Program-made: the position numbers and the translations under genes | In this document: piece after piece, positions 39,770 through 48,809 of the stretch | How the letters are laid out: each line of letters begins with the position of its first letter | How positions within the stretch are numbered: position 1 is the first letter of the stretch | Source of the DNA: CBDCRK01 sp965220955 | Lineage (GTDB): Bacteria; Desulfobacterota; Binatia; Bin18; CBDCRK01 | Reading direction: 5' to 3' | DNA length: 64,000 nucleotides | Assembly (NCBI GenBank): GCA_965220955.1 | Contig: CBDCRK010000032.1 | Coordinates: forward strand, 124,001 to 188,000 | Notes under the pieces: model-generated | Databases searched by the model: none | The model's input: only the letters and a program-made list of their open reading frames with translations | Told to the model about the DNA's origin: nothing

Positions 39770-40234
39770 CTAAATTTGGTACATGGGAGCTTCGGCATTT
39801 CTGCGCCGGCTTTCTGCCGCCCGACGACAGATCACAGCTAAGGTAATTCGATCGAGCATCTCAGTTATTGCTTCCCCTACTTCCATCATTACTGCTCGTA
39901 ACCAGCAGTTTTCCAGGCTGAGACAGCCCTCACATTTCATTGGTGCAGTGGCATGCGAGCAGGGGAGTGGAACGAGCGGACCATCAACAGCGCGCACAAT
40001 ATCTCCGAGCGTGACCTCCGTGGGAGTATCCCTCAGAGTGTACCCCCCAGCTTTACCCCGACTACTCTGCACAATGTCGGCTTTCTTTAACGCCAGCAAC
40101 ACTTGTTCGAGGAATTTCTTGGGGATTTTCTCCTGCCGGGCAATCTCCTGAATAGACAACACCGACCGAGCTTTTGAATCTCCCAAGCGGATCAGAGCTC
40201 TTAGCGCATACTCACCTTTTTTTGATAATTTCAT
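39770..40234 (-). CDS. Rrf2-family transcriptional regulator
   Basis: A 154-residue winged-helix protein starting KLSKKGEYALRALIRLGD, with the Rrf2 signature QEIARQEKIPKKFLEQVL and RGKAGGYTLRDTP. Three Cys in CSHATAPMKCEGCLSLENCW correspond to the Fe-S-binding Cys of IscR/NsrR/RsrR-type members, so it likely senses iron-sulfur status, NO or redox state. No target operator or iscS gene is adjacent. It has little leader sequence: the region just upstream (TATACT...TAATACG) may be its promoter. Confidence 0.9.
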   Translation of the reverse strand: MKLSKKGEYALRALIRLGDSKARSVLSIQEIARQEKIPKKFLEQVLLALKKADIVQSSRGKAGGYTLRDTPTEVTLGDIVRAVDGPLVPLPCSHATAPMKCEGCLSLENCWLRAVMMEVGEAITEMLDRITLAVICRRAAESRRRNAEAPMYQI

Positions 40235-40286
40235 AATCGTATTACAATAAGTATATAAGATGACTGAAGCAGCTGAGGGATATTCC

Positions 40287-42278
40287 TTATCGCGACATGT
40301 GCTTCAGAAACCAGCCTATTGTTCGAGTCGTGGCATCCGTGTTCTCAGGAAACGTTGTGATCCCGTGGACACCGTTGGGATAGATCGCCAACTCTGACTC
40401 GACGTCATTCTCTATTAATGACCGATGAAACTCGAGCGCCTGGGTCGGTGGTGTGTTCTGATCAAGCGCGCCGGCAAGGTTCAACGTAGACGTCTTGACG
40501 TTGTGGGCAAACATTGCCGGGCTGCGTTCAAAAAAGAGCCCACCGGGCTCGTATGCACTCCCATTCAGAAAGTACTCATCAAAGAAGCCGATCTGTGAGG
40601 TTCGATGCTGGCTGTACCAGTTAGTAACGGGCGAGTTCGACACGGCCGCCGCAAAACGTGAGTCCTGAGTGATGATCCACGAGGTCATGAACCCCCCGTA
40701 GCTGATCCCCATAGTGCCAATGCGCCCGGGATCGGCAATACCGCGCTTGACCAATGCGTCGAGGCCAGCCAGGTAGTCATAGGTATCCTCGCCCCCCATG
40801 TCGCCCTTGACCAACCGGGCGAATTCCTGGCCCCGGGCACTGCTGCCACGGGGATTGGGATAAAACATGGCAAAGCCGTGGTCGGTCAGCACCTTGGCCC
40901 CGCGCAGCCTCCCGTGCCAGTGGTTACGGTAGGCCCATACTGGCCCTCCATGGATGTCCATAACCAGGGGGAACCGGCCGTTACCCTCCGGGCGCACCAG
41001 CCAGCCCTGGACCTCCAAGCCATCACGAGCTATCCAGCGAACAGGCTCGATATTGCCTTTATTGAAGTCCTCAGCTCGGCTGGCGTTAGTCGCCAGCGAC
41101 TTCACGACTTGGTACTGGCCGTCCGCCGTGATCATGACCAGTTCGGGCGCAATCCGATACGCCTCGGCAAAAGCCACCACACCGCCGTTAGGCAACGGCC
41201 AAGCCGTAGGATAGGCCCATCCCACGCCTGAAAGCGTACGCTCTTCGCTGCTCCACCATTCTACCGTCTTGCCTTGTACAAAGTCGATTTCTCCAACAAC
41301 AATCCCGAGATCCCGCAGGCCGACATACACAAGATGCTCATCATCCCGCCAGATAAGATGTACAACGCCAGCATTGTTGGTATCGATAACCTGCTTGCGC
41401 CCTGTCTGCGAATCCAGCAGAAGCAAGTCTCCGCAAACAAGCCACCGATCGCTGCACACGGCTTCGGCAAAAGCAATCCGTACCCCAGATGGAGAGCCAA
41501 CTGGCCAACCAAGCTGATCGGCTGGCGTATAGACAACATCTTCCTTGGCACTGTTTACATCAATGAGATAGAGCTTGGACACATACCAGGTACCCTCCGA
41601 GTGAGACTCTGAGGCAACCGCAACAACCTTAGCGTTGCCGCACCAGTTGGCCTCCCAGGGATTGAGTCCTTCACGGGTAATTCGGCGACTCTTACCCGTC
41701 ACAGTGTCAAACACCCAAAGGCTGCGCCATAAATTCTCAGCGTCAGCCGTCTCAACCTTGGGCATCCAGTTGGGCAGATTGTTCTGCTTGTCAACAGCCC
41801 TCCCGCCGCCTTGAATGCCGGCGAGGTCGGCGCCGAAACCTGCGAGAGCGAGCAGAATGTAGCGTCCATCTGGCGACCAGTGGAAGTATTCCACTATGCC
41901 GTTGAGTACCGGTGCCGCTTGAACGCTGCCGCTGCCATCAGGATTTACCAGGTAAAGCTGAAAATGGCCCGTTCCATTGCGGTCTGAGAGAAAGGCGAGT
42001 TTGCTGCCGTCCGGCGACCAGCGCGGGAGCCGGTCGTTATTCTCCGCTGCAGCCACTTGCTGCATTTCGCCGCTGGCAAGATCGACCAAGCAGACTTTAG
42101 TGATCGGCGCCGACTGCAGGTCGTTGAACATAATACCGGTAAAGGCCGCACAACGGCCATCGGGTGAGAGAGTGACCTCGCCACCGTCGCTGACAAAGTT
42201 GGCTCCCGGCTGATAAATGGCCTCAAAATAGGCTTTGACCTCTTGATATGATGGAGTGTCTCTCAGATCGCGTTCCAT
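40287..42278 (-). CDS. S9-family prolyl oligopeptidase-like serine peptidase
   Basis: A 663-residue protein. N-terminal seven-blade beta-propeller with WSPDGSKLAFLSDRNG and WSPDGRYILLALAG repeats (WD40-like/TolB blades), then an alpha/beta-hydrolase domain: DIHGGPVWAYRNHWHGRL, nucleophile in GTMGISYGGFMTSW, Asp in AGALDQNTPPTQALEF and His in YPNGVHGITTF. Family members are acylaminoacyl- or dipeptidyl-peptidases. No signal peptide, so probably cytoplasmic. Start at 42278 follows a weak ribosome site. Stands alone. Confidence 0.92.
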   Translation of the reverse strand: MERDLRDTPSYQEVKAYFEAIYQPGANFVSDGGEVTLSPDGRCAAFTGIMFNDLQSAPITKVCLVDLASGEMQQVAAAENNDRLPRWSPDGSKLAFLSDRNGTGHFQLYLVNPDGSGSVQAAPVLNGIVEYFHWSPDGRYILLALAGFGADLAGIQGGGRAVDKQNNLPNWMPKVETADAENLWRSLWVFDTVTGKSRRITREGLNPWEANWCGNAKVVAVASESHSEGTWYVSKLYLIDVNSAKEDVVYTPADQLGWPVGSPSGVRIAFAEAVCSDRWLVCGDLLLLDSQTGRKQVIDTNNAGVVHLIWRDDEHLVYVGLRDLGIVVGEIDFVQGKTVEWWSSEERTLSGVGWAYPTAWPLPNGGVVAFAEAYRIAPELVMITADGQYQVVKSLATNASRAEDFNKGNIEPVRWIARDGLEVQGWLVRPEGNGRFPLVMDIHGGPVWAYRNHWHGRLRGAKVLTDHGFAMFYPNPRGSSARGQEFARLVKGDMGGEDTYDYLAGLDALVKRGIADPGRIGTMGISYGGFMTSWIITQDSRFAAAVSNSPVTNWYSQHRTSQIGFFDEYFLNGSAYEPGGLFFERSPAMFAHNVKTSTLNLAGALDQNTPPTQALEFHRSLIENDVESELAIYPNGVHGITTFPENTDATTRTIGWFLKHMSR

Positions 42279-42298
42279 AGGGGATACCTCTAATCCAG

Positions 42299-42552
42299 TG
42301 CTTCATCCTTGATTTTGCCAGGGTGGGAGTTGTAAAAACAACTCGGAGAAAGGAATCTTAAAAACGCATCTATATTTGCGCAATTCTCCCTACATTAGCT
42401 TGGTTATACAAATATTGAGTAGACCACACAGATACGAATAAGACAATAACCGATCCACACGACCTTGGTATCCGGGGTATCCGAGGCTAGGTACGAGCTG
42501 AAAAGGACAAGAAGGATGCTTACCAGAGTATGAATATAGATAGGGAATAATC
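42299..42552. other. Spacer between divergent genes
   Basis: About 250 bases separating the divergently transcribed S9 peptidase and FAD oxidase genes. It should hold both promoters; I saw no repeat, RNA or clear operator. Confidence 0.3.
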
Positions 42553-43740
42553 ATGTCGGTTCGCAGTGACGGGGCTTACGATGTAGTTATTGTTGGCGGT
42601 GCCATCATAGGCAGTGCAGTCGCCTATTTCCTTACTGCCAATAATGGATATGGTGGTAGAGTGCTGGTGGTTGAGAAGGATCCAGCGTACCAAAAATGTT
42701 CGACCACACTCTCTGCCGCCTCGATCCGTCAGCAATTTTCAACCGCGGTCAATATTGAGATCTCTCAATTTGGCGTTGAGTTCCTGCGCTCGGTAAAAGA
42801 ACGACTAGGAGAGGAGGTCGAGCTTGATTTCATAGAAGGCGGCTATTTGTTGCTCGCAAGTGCCCCTGGACGGGCCATTCTCGAGCGGAACTTTGCCCTA
42901 CAAAGAGAACACGGGGCCGATGTCCGTATCTTGGACAATCTTGAGCTGAAGGAACACTATCCGTGGCTGAACACCTCTGACATTGTTGCGGGCTGCCTTG
43001 GTGTGTCGGGAGAAGGGTGGTTTGATGCCTACAGCCTACTGCAGGCGATGCGCAGGGCTGCCAAGGAACAGGGGGCCGAGTTTATTGCCGGTGAAGTGAC
43101 AGGCCTTACGGTAGCGGATCGGCAGGTCGTGTCGGCTCGGCTTGGCGATGGCCGTATCTTCTCGTGTGGTGAGCTGGTCAATGCTGCAGGACCTGCTGCG
43201 AGCAAAGTTGCTCGACTGGCCGGAATTGATTTGCCGGTGGAAAGCCGAAAGCGCTGTGTTTTCGTCTTCGATTGCAGACAAGCAAACGCTATGCAAAACT
43301 GTCCGTTGGTTGTAGATGTCTCAGGGGTCTACTTTCGACCAGAGGGCAGGTATTTCATTAGTGGGGTGTCCCCACCTGAACAACGGGATCAAGCGACGGA
43401 AGACTTCGAGATTGATTATGCTCTCTTCGAAGAGACTGTCTGGCCAGCATTGGCGAATCGAGTGCGGATCTTCGAAGCGATCAAGCTCATCAATGCGTGG
43501 AGCGGGCACTACGCATACAACACTCTAGATCAGAACGCTATTGTAGGGCGGCATCCGGTCATTAGGAACTTCCTTTTTGCCAATGGGTTCTCGGGTCATG
43601 GCTTACAACAAGCGCCAGCCGTTGGACGTGGGATTGCCGAGCTTATAGTTCATGGTGGCTATCAGACGATCGATATGAGGCCACTGGGCTTCGAGAGGGT
43701 GAAGGAAGGGCGTCCACTACGGGAACTCAATGTGATTTAG
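42553..43740 (+). CDS. FAD-dependent oxidoreductase of the DAO family
   Basis: A 395-residue flavoenzyme of the D-amino acid oxidase/sarcosine oxidase superfamily. N-terminal FAD loop YDVVIVGGAIIGSAVAYFL, then KCSTTLSAASIRQQFST (flavin/substrate contact), VNAAGPAASKVARLAG and the C-terminal GFSGHGLQQAPAVGRGIAEL. The pattern resembles FOXRED1 and related glycine/sarcosine-type oxidases. Likely oxidises a secondary or N-methylated amine; substrate unknown. Single gene. Confidence 0.88.
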   Translation: MSVRSDGAYDVVIVGGAIIGSAVAYFLTANNGYGGRVLVVEKDPAYQKCSTTLSAASIRQQFSTAVNIEISQFGVEFLRSVKERLGEEVELDFIEGGYLLLASAPGRAILERNFALQREHGADVRILDNLELKEHYPWLNTSDIVAGCLGVSGEGWFDAYSLLQAMRRAAKEQGAEFIAGEVTGLTVADRQVVSARLGDGRIFSCGELVNAAGPAASKVARLAGIDLPVESRKRCVFVFDCRQANAMQNCPLVVDVSGVYFRPEGRYFISGVSPPEQRDQATEDFEIDYALFEETVWPALANRVRIFEAIKLINAWSGHYAYNTLDQNAIVGRHPVIRNFLFANGFSGHGLQQAPAVGRGIAELIVHGGYQTIDMRPLGFERVKEGRPLRELNVI

Positions 43741-43916
43741 CATAAGTATCGGGAGTCATAGGTATTACGGGGTGTCTGGCCCTAGCGGCGGCAACGGTTT
43801 CTTCCGTGAAGAAAATATGTCCGCGACAGGCCCAATCTAACGCCGAGATCATTCCCACAATCCGCAGCAAAAACCAGGCAGCACGGGCGTAGTTTCCCGA
43901 GAACCTCTGTTCGCTA

Positions 43917-45059
43917 TTATTCTGTCCAGATCTGCATTTCATCGAGTGCCTCGGCGAATTCTTCCATGAACTCCTGAACAACCGTGCGGCTCGATTTCAC
44001 GCTGTCCACCAGTCCTACACCCTGACCAACGAAATAGGTGACCAGCTCGCGCGCGTTCGTGTTGCCCTTCTCGGCAGCCCGTTGCGCCGCACGCAGAGCA
44101 GGTTCGCTGATGAGGCTTTGGAAAGGCATGGGTAACGCACCGGGACTGTCCGGCTGTTCCCAGGCTTCTGTCCAGGCCGAGCGTAACTGACGCGAATATT
44201 TTCCGGTTCTGCACTTGGATCGAACCGTATCCCGCGACCTGGCCGTGATCATCTTTTCGCGGAAAATTTCTGATGTTTCCGATTCCGTAGTGGCAAGCCA
44301 GACCGATCCTGTCCACACGCCGGCAGCACCCATTGCCATGCAAGCCGCCATCTGACGACCGGTCATAATTCCGCCTGCTGCCAGCACGGGAACGTTCCGG
44401 ATCGGCTTAATGGCGCGAAGCACCTCAGGGACCAACACCAGGGTGGAAACCTCGCCGCAATGGCCGCCGGCCTCCCAACCTTCTGCTACAATGATATCGA
44501 CGCCGGCCTGTACCTGACGGACCGCGTGCTCCTTTGCTCCGACTAGCGCCGCAACAGGAACGCCATGCTGACGGCCTAAAGCGATCATTGATGGCGGCGG
44601 CACACCAAGTGCGTTAGCAATCAGTTTAATCGGATGACGAAACGAAGCCTCCAAGAGCTGCAGCGCGACTTCTTCCTGAAGAGAGAAACGAGCACCAGGA
44701 CGATGAGTTCCTCTAGGCTCGCCCGCTTGGGAAATTTCGACTCCGTGCCTCGCCAGAAGGTTGCGCACAAAATCTGTATGTGTTCCCGGGATGCGCTCGG
44801 CAAGCGAGTGCGGAGTCGCATCTTTTTCGTTCTTAATCGAAAGATTTTCAGGAATGAGCACATCAATCCCGTAAGGCTTGCCATCGATATGATCGTCGAT
44901 CCACTTCAATTCAAGCTCGAGCTGCTCCGGCGTAAAAGCAGTCGCGCCAAGGACGCCAAAGCCGCCTGCCCGACTGACGGATGCGACGACATCACGACAG
45001 TGGCTGAACGCTACCAGCGGAAAATCGATACCAAGCATTTCACAAAGGGGTGTTTTCAT
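43917..45059 (-). CDS. Nitronate monooxygenase-like flavoprotein
   Basis: FMN-dependent 2-nitropropane dioxygenase/nitronate monooxygenase family, 380 residues from ATG 45059, which follows GGAGGAACGG; the frame extends further upstream without support. It has PLVAFSHCRDVVASVSRAGG at the N-terminus, then VAEGWEAGGHCGEV, VPVLAAGGIMTGRQMAACMA and AAGVWTGSVWLA. The family oxidises alkyl nitronates or related toxins. Its start overlaps by four bases a broken epoxide-hydrolase frame upstream on the same strand. Confidence 0.9.
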   Translation of the reverse strand: MKTPLCEMLGIDFPLVAFSHCRDVVASVSRAGGFGVLGATAFTPEQLELELKWIDDHIDGKPYGIDVLIPENLSIKNEKDATPHSLAERIPGTHTDFVRNLLARHGVEISQAGEPRGTHRPGARFSLQEEVALQLLEASFRHPIKLIANALGVPPPSMIALGRQHGVPVAALVGAKEHAVRQVQAGVDIIVAEGWEAGGHCGEVSTLVLVPEVLRAIKPIRNVPVLAAGGIMTGRQMAACMAMGAAGVWTGSVWLATTESETSEIFREKMITARSRDTVRSKCRTGKYSRQLRSAWTEAWEQPDSPGALPMPFQSLISEPALRAAQRAAEKGNTNARELVTYFVGQGVGLVDSVKSSRTVVQEFMEEFAEALDEMQIWTE

Positions 45060-45390
45060 TGACCGTTCCTCCGATCGTGTTGTAAGAACACTTTTAGCAT
45101 ACACGGCTTCTTTGCGTCCAATCCAAGCGCTGCGCTATGGGACCGAAACACTGGGCATCGAGCCCCCCGACCTCTAATTTTGTGACCAAGGTAGGCGGAC
45201 AGAATAGCGCCCCAGTCACCCTCCTGGGTAGCAAATTTTTCATAGCCCAACCCGTCTTGCATAAGTTTGACCCACAGGTCAGCCGTACGCCAGTAGTTGA
45301 TGCCCGACACGGGCAGGGGCGAGGAGAAGCCGTAGCCGGGCAGAGAGGGTACAACCACATCAAGAGGCATAAATGGAGTTATTATCCCCG
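45059..45390 (-). pseudogene. Epoxide hydrolase-like alpha/beta-hydrolase remnant
   Basis: Leftwards from about 45390 the frame reads TPFMPLDVVVPSLPGYGFSS, YWRTADLWVKLMQDGLG and EGDWGAILSAYLGHKI. This is the segment around the oxyanion loop and nucleophile elbow (QGGDWG) of EphA-type epoxide hydrolases. A TAG lies just upstream and similarity ends after GHKI, so both ends of the gene are missing. Epoxides could arise from the monooxygenase system, but this copy is dead. Confidence 0.65.
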
Positions 45391-45438
45391 CCTAGCTGGG
45401 CCAAAACCGGCCAATCAGTTTCTATTTCAATGGCCCCT

Positions 45439-45472
45439 AAAAACGAAAAAGCCCCTGAAAAGTCAGGGGCTT
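45439..45472 (-). terminator. Rho-independent terminator of tRNA-Gly
   Basis: On the minus strand GCCCCTGA and TCAGGGGC form an 8-bp stem (10 bp with flanking A-T pairs) around CTTT, followed by TTTTTCGTTTTT. It lies just downstream of the tRNA 3' end. Confidence 0.85.
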
Positions 45473-45480
45473 AGTGAGAA

Positions 45481-45554
45481 AGCGGGTGACCGGGGTCGAA
45501 CCGGCGACCTTATGCTTGGCAAGCATACGCTCTAGCCAACTGAGCTACACCCGC
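45481..45554 (-). tRNA. tRNA-Gly (anticodon GCC)
   Basis: Minus strand 74-base cloverleaf: acceptor stem GCGGGTG/CACCCGC, D arm GCTC-AGTTGGCTA-GAGC, anticodon arm TATGC-TTGCCAA-GCATA with anticodon GCC, T arm GCCGG-TTCGAAC-CCCGG-like with the TTCGA motif. CCA is not encoded. A terminator follows. Confidence 0.96.
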
Positions 45555-45589
45555 ACAATGAGAAAATCTTAACACACCACTCTTCCCTG

Positions 45590-46189
45590 TCAACCGCTCG
45601 CCTGAGAACGGCCATAGACCGGGGGAGGCGGATGACGCTGGTGCCCTACCTGTCGGATCACTTTAATGTAATAAGCTACTCCAGACCATACCCCTACAAT
45701 CATGGAAATCCAAAGAAAATACATGCCAACAAGATGAAAATCGATAGAGAGATAAGGATAATGAATAAGAAGGCCATGAAGAGCAAAAATTTGCAGGAGC
45801 ATCTTGTATTTACCTAGCTCTTCCGCTTGCAGCACCAGCCCCTCACTTAGGGCAATACCACGTAAGCCAGTAATGGCAATCTCTCGGACAACGGTTATGA
45901 CCACCATCCACGCTGGTACCCGAGGAGAGCGATCCATAGCCACAAGCATGATAAGAACCGCAACCACCATAAGCTTGTCCGCCAAAGGGTCCAGGAGCTT
46001 CCCTAAGGTAGTTGTTGCTGCATGGCGCCGTGCCAAGTATCCATCGAAGAAGTCAGTCAAACAGGCAATAAAGAAGATTGCGGTGGCGAGCCAACTAAAA
46101 AATGGCCCGCCATCGGTGAGGAAGTATACGAGGAGGGGGATCAGGACGATGCGAATTAGACTGAGGGTATTGGGCAGAGTCCAGACCAA
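45590..46189 (-). CDS. pgsA: CDP-diacylglycerol--glycerol-3-phosphate 3-phosphatidyltransferase
   Basis: Membrane enzyme making phosphatidylglycerol phosphate, the committed step to phosphatidylglycerol and cardiolipin. The 199-residue protein starts VWTLPNTLSLIRIVLIPLLV and carries the CDP-alcohol phosphotransferase motif DGYLARRHAATTTLGKLLDP followed by LADK (DGxxARx8Gx3Dx3D). Four to six membrane spans fit. It begins inside the window of the frameshifted lytic transglycosylase operon, 60 bases downstream. Confidence 0.94.
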   Translation of the reverse strand: MVWTLPNTLSLIRIVLIPLLVYFLTDGGPFFSWLATAIFFIACLTDFFDGYLARRHAATTTLGKLLDPLADKLMVVAVLIMLVAMDRSPRVPAWMVVITVVREIAITGLRGIALSEGLVLQAEELGKYKMLLQIFALHGLLIHYPYLSIDFHLVGMYFLWISMIVGVWSGVAYYIKVIRQVGHQRHPPPPVYGRSQASG

Positions 46190-46248
46190 AGGCCACCTTT
46201 CTCCTAGCGGGCTATTACTCGCTCGCTTGACAGGCTCATAGAGGAATC

Positions 46249-46889
46249 TCAGCGTAGATAAGACTGCCGGTATGATAACACCCGTCGAACATACTTTCTT
46301 GTCTCAGGAAAGGGCGGAACTCCACCATACCGTTTTACTGCTTCCGTCCCAGCATTGTACGCGGCCAGGGTAAGCCTCAGGTTCCCACGAAAGTGCTTAA
46401 GGAGCAAGCGTAGATGCTGTACCCACCTTGGATGTTTTCCCGGGGGGAGTACCCGTTATTCACGCCGTGAAAAGTGGCGGTCTGAGGCATCAACTGCATA
46501 AGCCCGCGGGCACCTCTGGGCGAGAGGGCTCGTGGGTTAAACCCAGACTCTGCCTTGATGACCGCCTTGACCAAGGCAAATTCAACTCCATATCGCCGAC
46601 TTAGCTCTCGGATCATGGAGTTATAGATCTCTTCCTTTCGCCTATATGGCGAGGGACGGGTAGCTGAACGAGTAACTGAGCGGTAACGCGGACGGACAGG
46701 AACATTGGTATAATGCATTACCCCGCTCTTCGGGTCACGGTAGACGTATATATCAGCTTCCACTCTTGACCCTGCTGCTGTCCAGGAAGACCAGGTAAGA
46801 ACTAAGCAAAGCGTTAATGAGCAAGGCCAAGCCGGGCGAAGCATGTATAAGCACGCAACAAGGGCCCACCGTCTTCTCCACCGTCCCAT
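46249..46889 (-). pseudogene. Lytic transglycosylase (SLT) with DUF4124-like N-terminus, frameshifted
   Basis: Exported murein-cleaving enzyme. It has a signal/anchor (CSLTLCLVLTWSSW), a DUF4124-like segment DIYVYRDPKSGVMHYTNV and the SLT core with catalytic Glu in VIKAESGFNPRALSPRGARG and LMQLMP. After GYSPRENIQGG the frame breaks at 46422-46424, where three G's stand in place of an expected four. The other frame continues HLRLLLKHFRGNLRLTLAAY, NAGTEAVKRYGG and PETRKYVRRVLS to TGA at 46249. Adding one base restores a complete SLT domain. Either a real frameshift or a homopolymer error; the otherwise perfect downstream frame favours an error or a very recent mutation. Confidence 0.8.
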
Positions 46890-47075
46890 GATACCTACAG
46901 AATAGACAATTTTTCCTTCTCAGGTCAAATGGTTTGTTCTTGACTCTTCTTTATGGCCGTGTCACGTATATAAGCAGTCGGTGGTCAGCAATCAGCCTTG
47001 TCATATTGACTCCGTAAATGGCCCACTATACGAGCGGCTTGCCAGTATGACTGATCGCTTTGAAGAAAGACAGCA
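46890..47075. other. Divergent promoter region of the transglycosylase gene and nadB
   Basis: About 185 bases. TTGACT at 46940 could be a -35 box and GTATATAAG near 46966 a -10 region, but the spacing is long. A second GCAGTC-GTGGTCAGC motif lies at 46974-46989. Confidence 0.3.
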
Positions 47076-48743
47076 GTGACAAGTGACTATTTGATCATAG
47101 GCAGCGGCATTGCCGGGTTAAGTTTCGCGCTCAAGGTAGCCAAGCATGGTACGGTCAGTGTGGTGACCAAAGACCGCTTGCCGGAAAGCAGCAGTACCTA
47201 TGCCCAGGGTGGAATCGCCTCGGTGTGGAGTCCAGAAGACTCATTCGCTGCCCACATCCAGGATACTCTCACCGCCGGCGCTGGCCTCTGTCACCCGCAG
47301 GCAGTAGAAACCGTAGTAACTGAAGGGCCGGACCGCATCCGCGAATTAATTGCACTGGGTACTAATTTCTCACGCAAACCAGGGGCTGAAGACCAGGAGT
47401 ACGACCTCGGACTAGAAGGCGGCCATTCCCACCATCGCATTCTGCATGCCTCAGATGCCACCGGGCAGGAAATTATGCGTGCGCTTATTGCCGCCGTACG
47501 AAAGCAGCCCAACATTGCTATCTATGAAAATCATCTCGCCGTTGACCTTCTTATCGACAGCAAATCCTCCCCGGCCCTTTCTACCCCTACCCTTCGGTCC
47601 TTCGACTCCGCTCAGGGCAGGCTTGGCTCGGGACAAACCTGCTGGGGAGCCTATATCCTGAACCTTAAGACCAATCAAGTGGAAACCTTCCTCTCCCGGG
47701 CTACCGTCCTTTGCACCGGGGGCGCTGGCAAGGCTTATCTTTATACCAGCAATCCAGATGTTGCCTCCGGTGACGGGGTAGCAATAGCCTATCGAGCAGG
47801 AGCGGCGATCTCCAACATGGAATTTATCCAGTTTCACCCCACCTGCCTTTACCATCCCCAGGCAAAATCGTTTCTCATCTCTGAGGCATTACGGGGAGAA
47901 GGGGCGACTTTACGTCTTCCAGACGGCACACCGTTTATGAACCAGTATCACCCCCGGGCGGAGCTGGCCCCACGGGACATTGTTGCCCGAGCCATCGATC
48001 AGGAAATGAAAGCCCATGGCTTTCTCCACGTATACTTGGACATTAGCCATCGCAACCCTGAGTTCCTCCGCTATCGCTTCCCTGTTATTTATCGGCGCTG
48101 CCGTGAGTTTGGCATCGACATCACCACCGACCTTATTCCGGTAGTTCCTGCTGCCCACTACCTTTGCGGGGGGGTGGTAACGGACCTACACGGAGCTACA
48201 ACTATCCCTCGCCTTTACGCTGCGGGCGAGGTAGCTATGACCGGCCTGCACGGAGCCAACCGCCTTGCCTCTAACTCTCTCTTGGAAGCAGTGGTGTTTG
48301 CTCATCGTGCCGCGGCCCACGCAAGATCCTTCCTCACTGAAGACTCATGCCTTCCCCCCTCGTTCCCTCCTTGGGACTCAGGGCCCGCGGTGAACAGTGA
48401 TGAGTCGGTTGTCGTCACCCACACCTGGGAAGAAATTCGGCGGCTGATGTGGGACTATGTAGGGATTATACGCAGCAACCGTCGTCTCACACGAGCTCGC
48501 CGATATATCCGCCTCATTCAGGATGAGGTTCGTGAGTATTATTGGAATTTTCTTATCACCGGCGATCTCCTCGAGCTGCGTAACCTGGCGACTGTGGCCG
48601 ACCTGATCATCACCTCAGCAAGCCGACGCCAGGAGAGCCGTGGGCTCCACTATAACGTCGACTATCCTGAGCGAAATGATTCACTCTGGCAGCGGGATAC
48701 CCTTTTCAAAAGGGCGGTGGATGGCTCTCCGTCACCAATGTAG
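47076..48743 (+). CDS. nadB: L-aspartate oxidase
   Basis: FAD enzyme oxidising L-aspartate to iminoaspartate, the first step of de novo NAD synthesis. GTG start after AAGAAAGACA, 555 residues. FAD loop YLIIGSGIAGLSFALKVAK, then SSSTYAQGGIASVW, EGGHSHHRILHASDATG, YRAGAAISNMEFIQFHPTCL and the active-site HGANRLASNSLLEAVVFAHR. Slightly long for the family: residues about 172-187 (FDSAQGRL region) are a repeat-derived insertion. nadA and nadC are not adjacent. Confidence 0.95.
   Translation: MTSDYLIIGSGIAGLSFALKVAKHGTVSVVTKDRLPESSSTYAQGGIASVWSPEDSFAAHIQDTLTAGAGLCHPQAVETVVTEGPDRIRELIALGTNFSRKPGAEDQEYDLGLEGGHSHHRILHASDATGQEIMRALIAAVRKQPNIAIYENHLAVDLLIDSKSSPALSTPTLRSFDSAQGRLGSGQTCWGAYILNLKTNQVETFLSRATVLCTGGAGKAYLYTSNPDVASGDGVAIAYRAGAAISNMEFIQFHPTCLYHPQAKSFLISEALRGEGATLRLPDGTPFMNQYHPRAELAPRDIVARAIDQEMKAHGFLHVYLDISHRNPEFLRYRFPVIYRRCREFGIDITTDLIPVVPAAHYLCGGVVTDLHGATTIPRLYAAGEVAMTGLHGANRLASNSLLEAVVFAHRAAAHARSFLTEDSCLPPSFPPWDSGPAVNSDESVVVTHTWEEIRRLMWDYVGIIRSNRRLTRARRYIRLIQDEVREYYWNFLITGDLLELRNLATVADLIITSASRRQESRGLHYNVDYPERNDSLWQRDTLFKRAVDGSPSPM
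47593..47632 (+). repeat. In-frame dispersed repeat inserted in nadB
   Basis: TTCGACTCCGCTCAGGGCAGG and flanks encode SFDSAQGRLGSG between DSKSSPALS and TCWGAYILNLKTN, a position where NadB proteins normally have a short loop. The unit resembles the murE insertion (FDRAQDRL). Coding insertion, frame kept. Confidence 0.55.
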
Positions 48744-48809
48744 GGGCGAAGCATATGTTGGCACAAACTGGTCGAAAGGCTTGATCCCGTGGGCCTATGC
48801 TTCGCCTAC
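48740..48809. repeat. GTAGGGGCGAAGCAT palindromic element after nadB
   Basis: Left arm GTAGGGGCGAAGCAT and right arm ATGCTTCGCCTAC are inverted copies around about 42 bases. It fills the gap between nadB and the convergent purF stop. A related element lies at 55612-55690 upstream of purB. Confidence 0.6.

Noticed and set aside
43727..43981. 84-residue minus-strand open frame past the nitronate monooxygenase
   Set aside because: Half of it overlaps the monooxygenase gene in another frame; the rest (ALDWACRGHIFF) is not recognisable.
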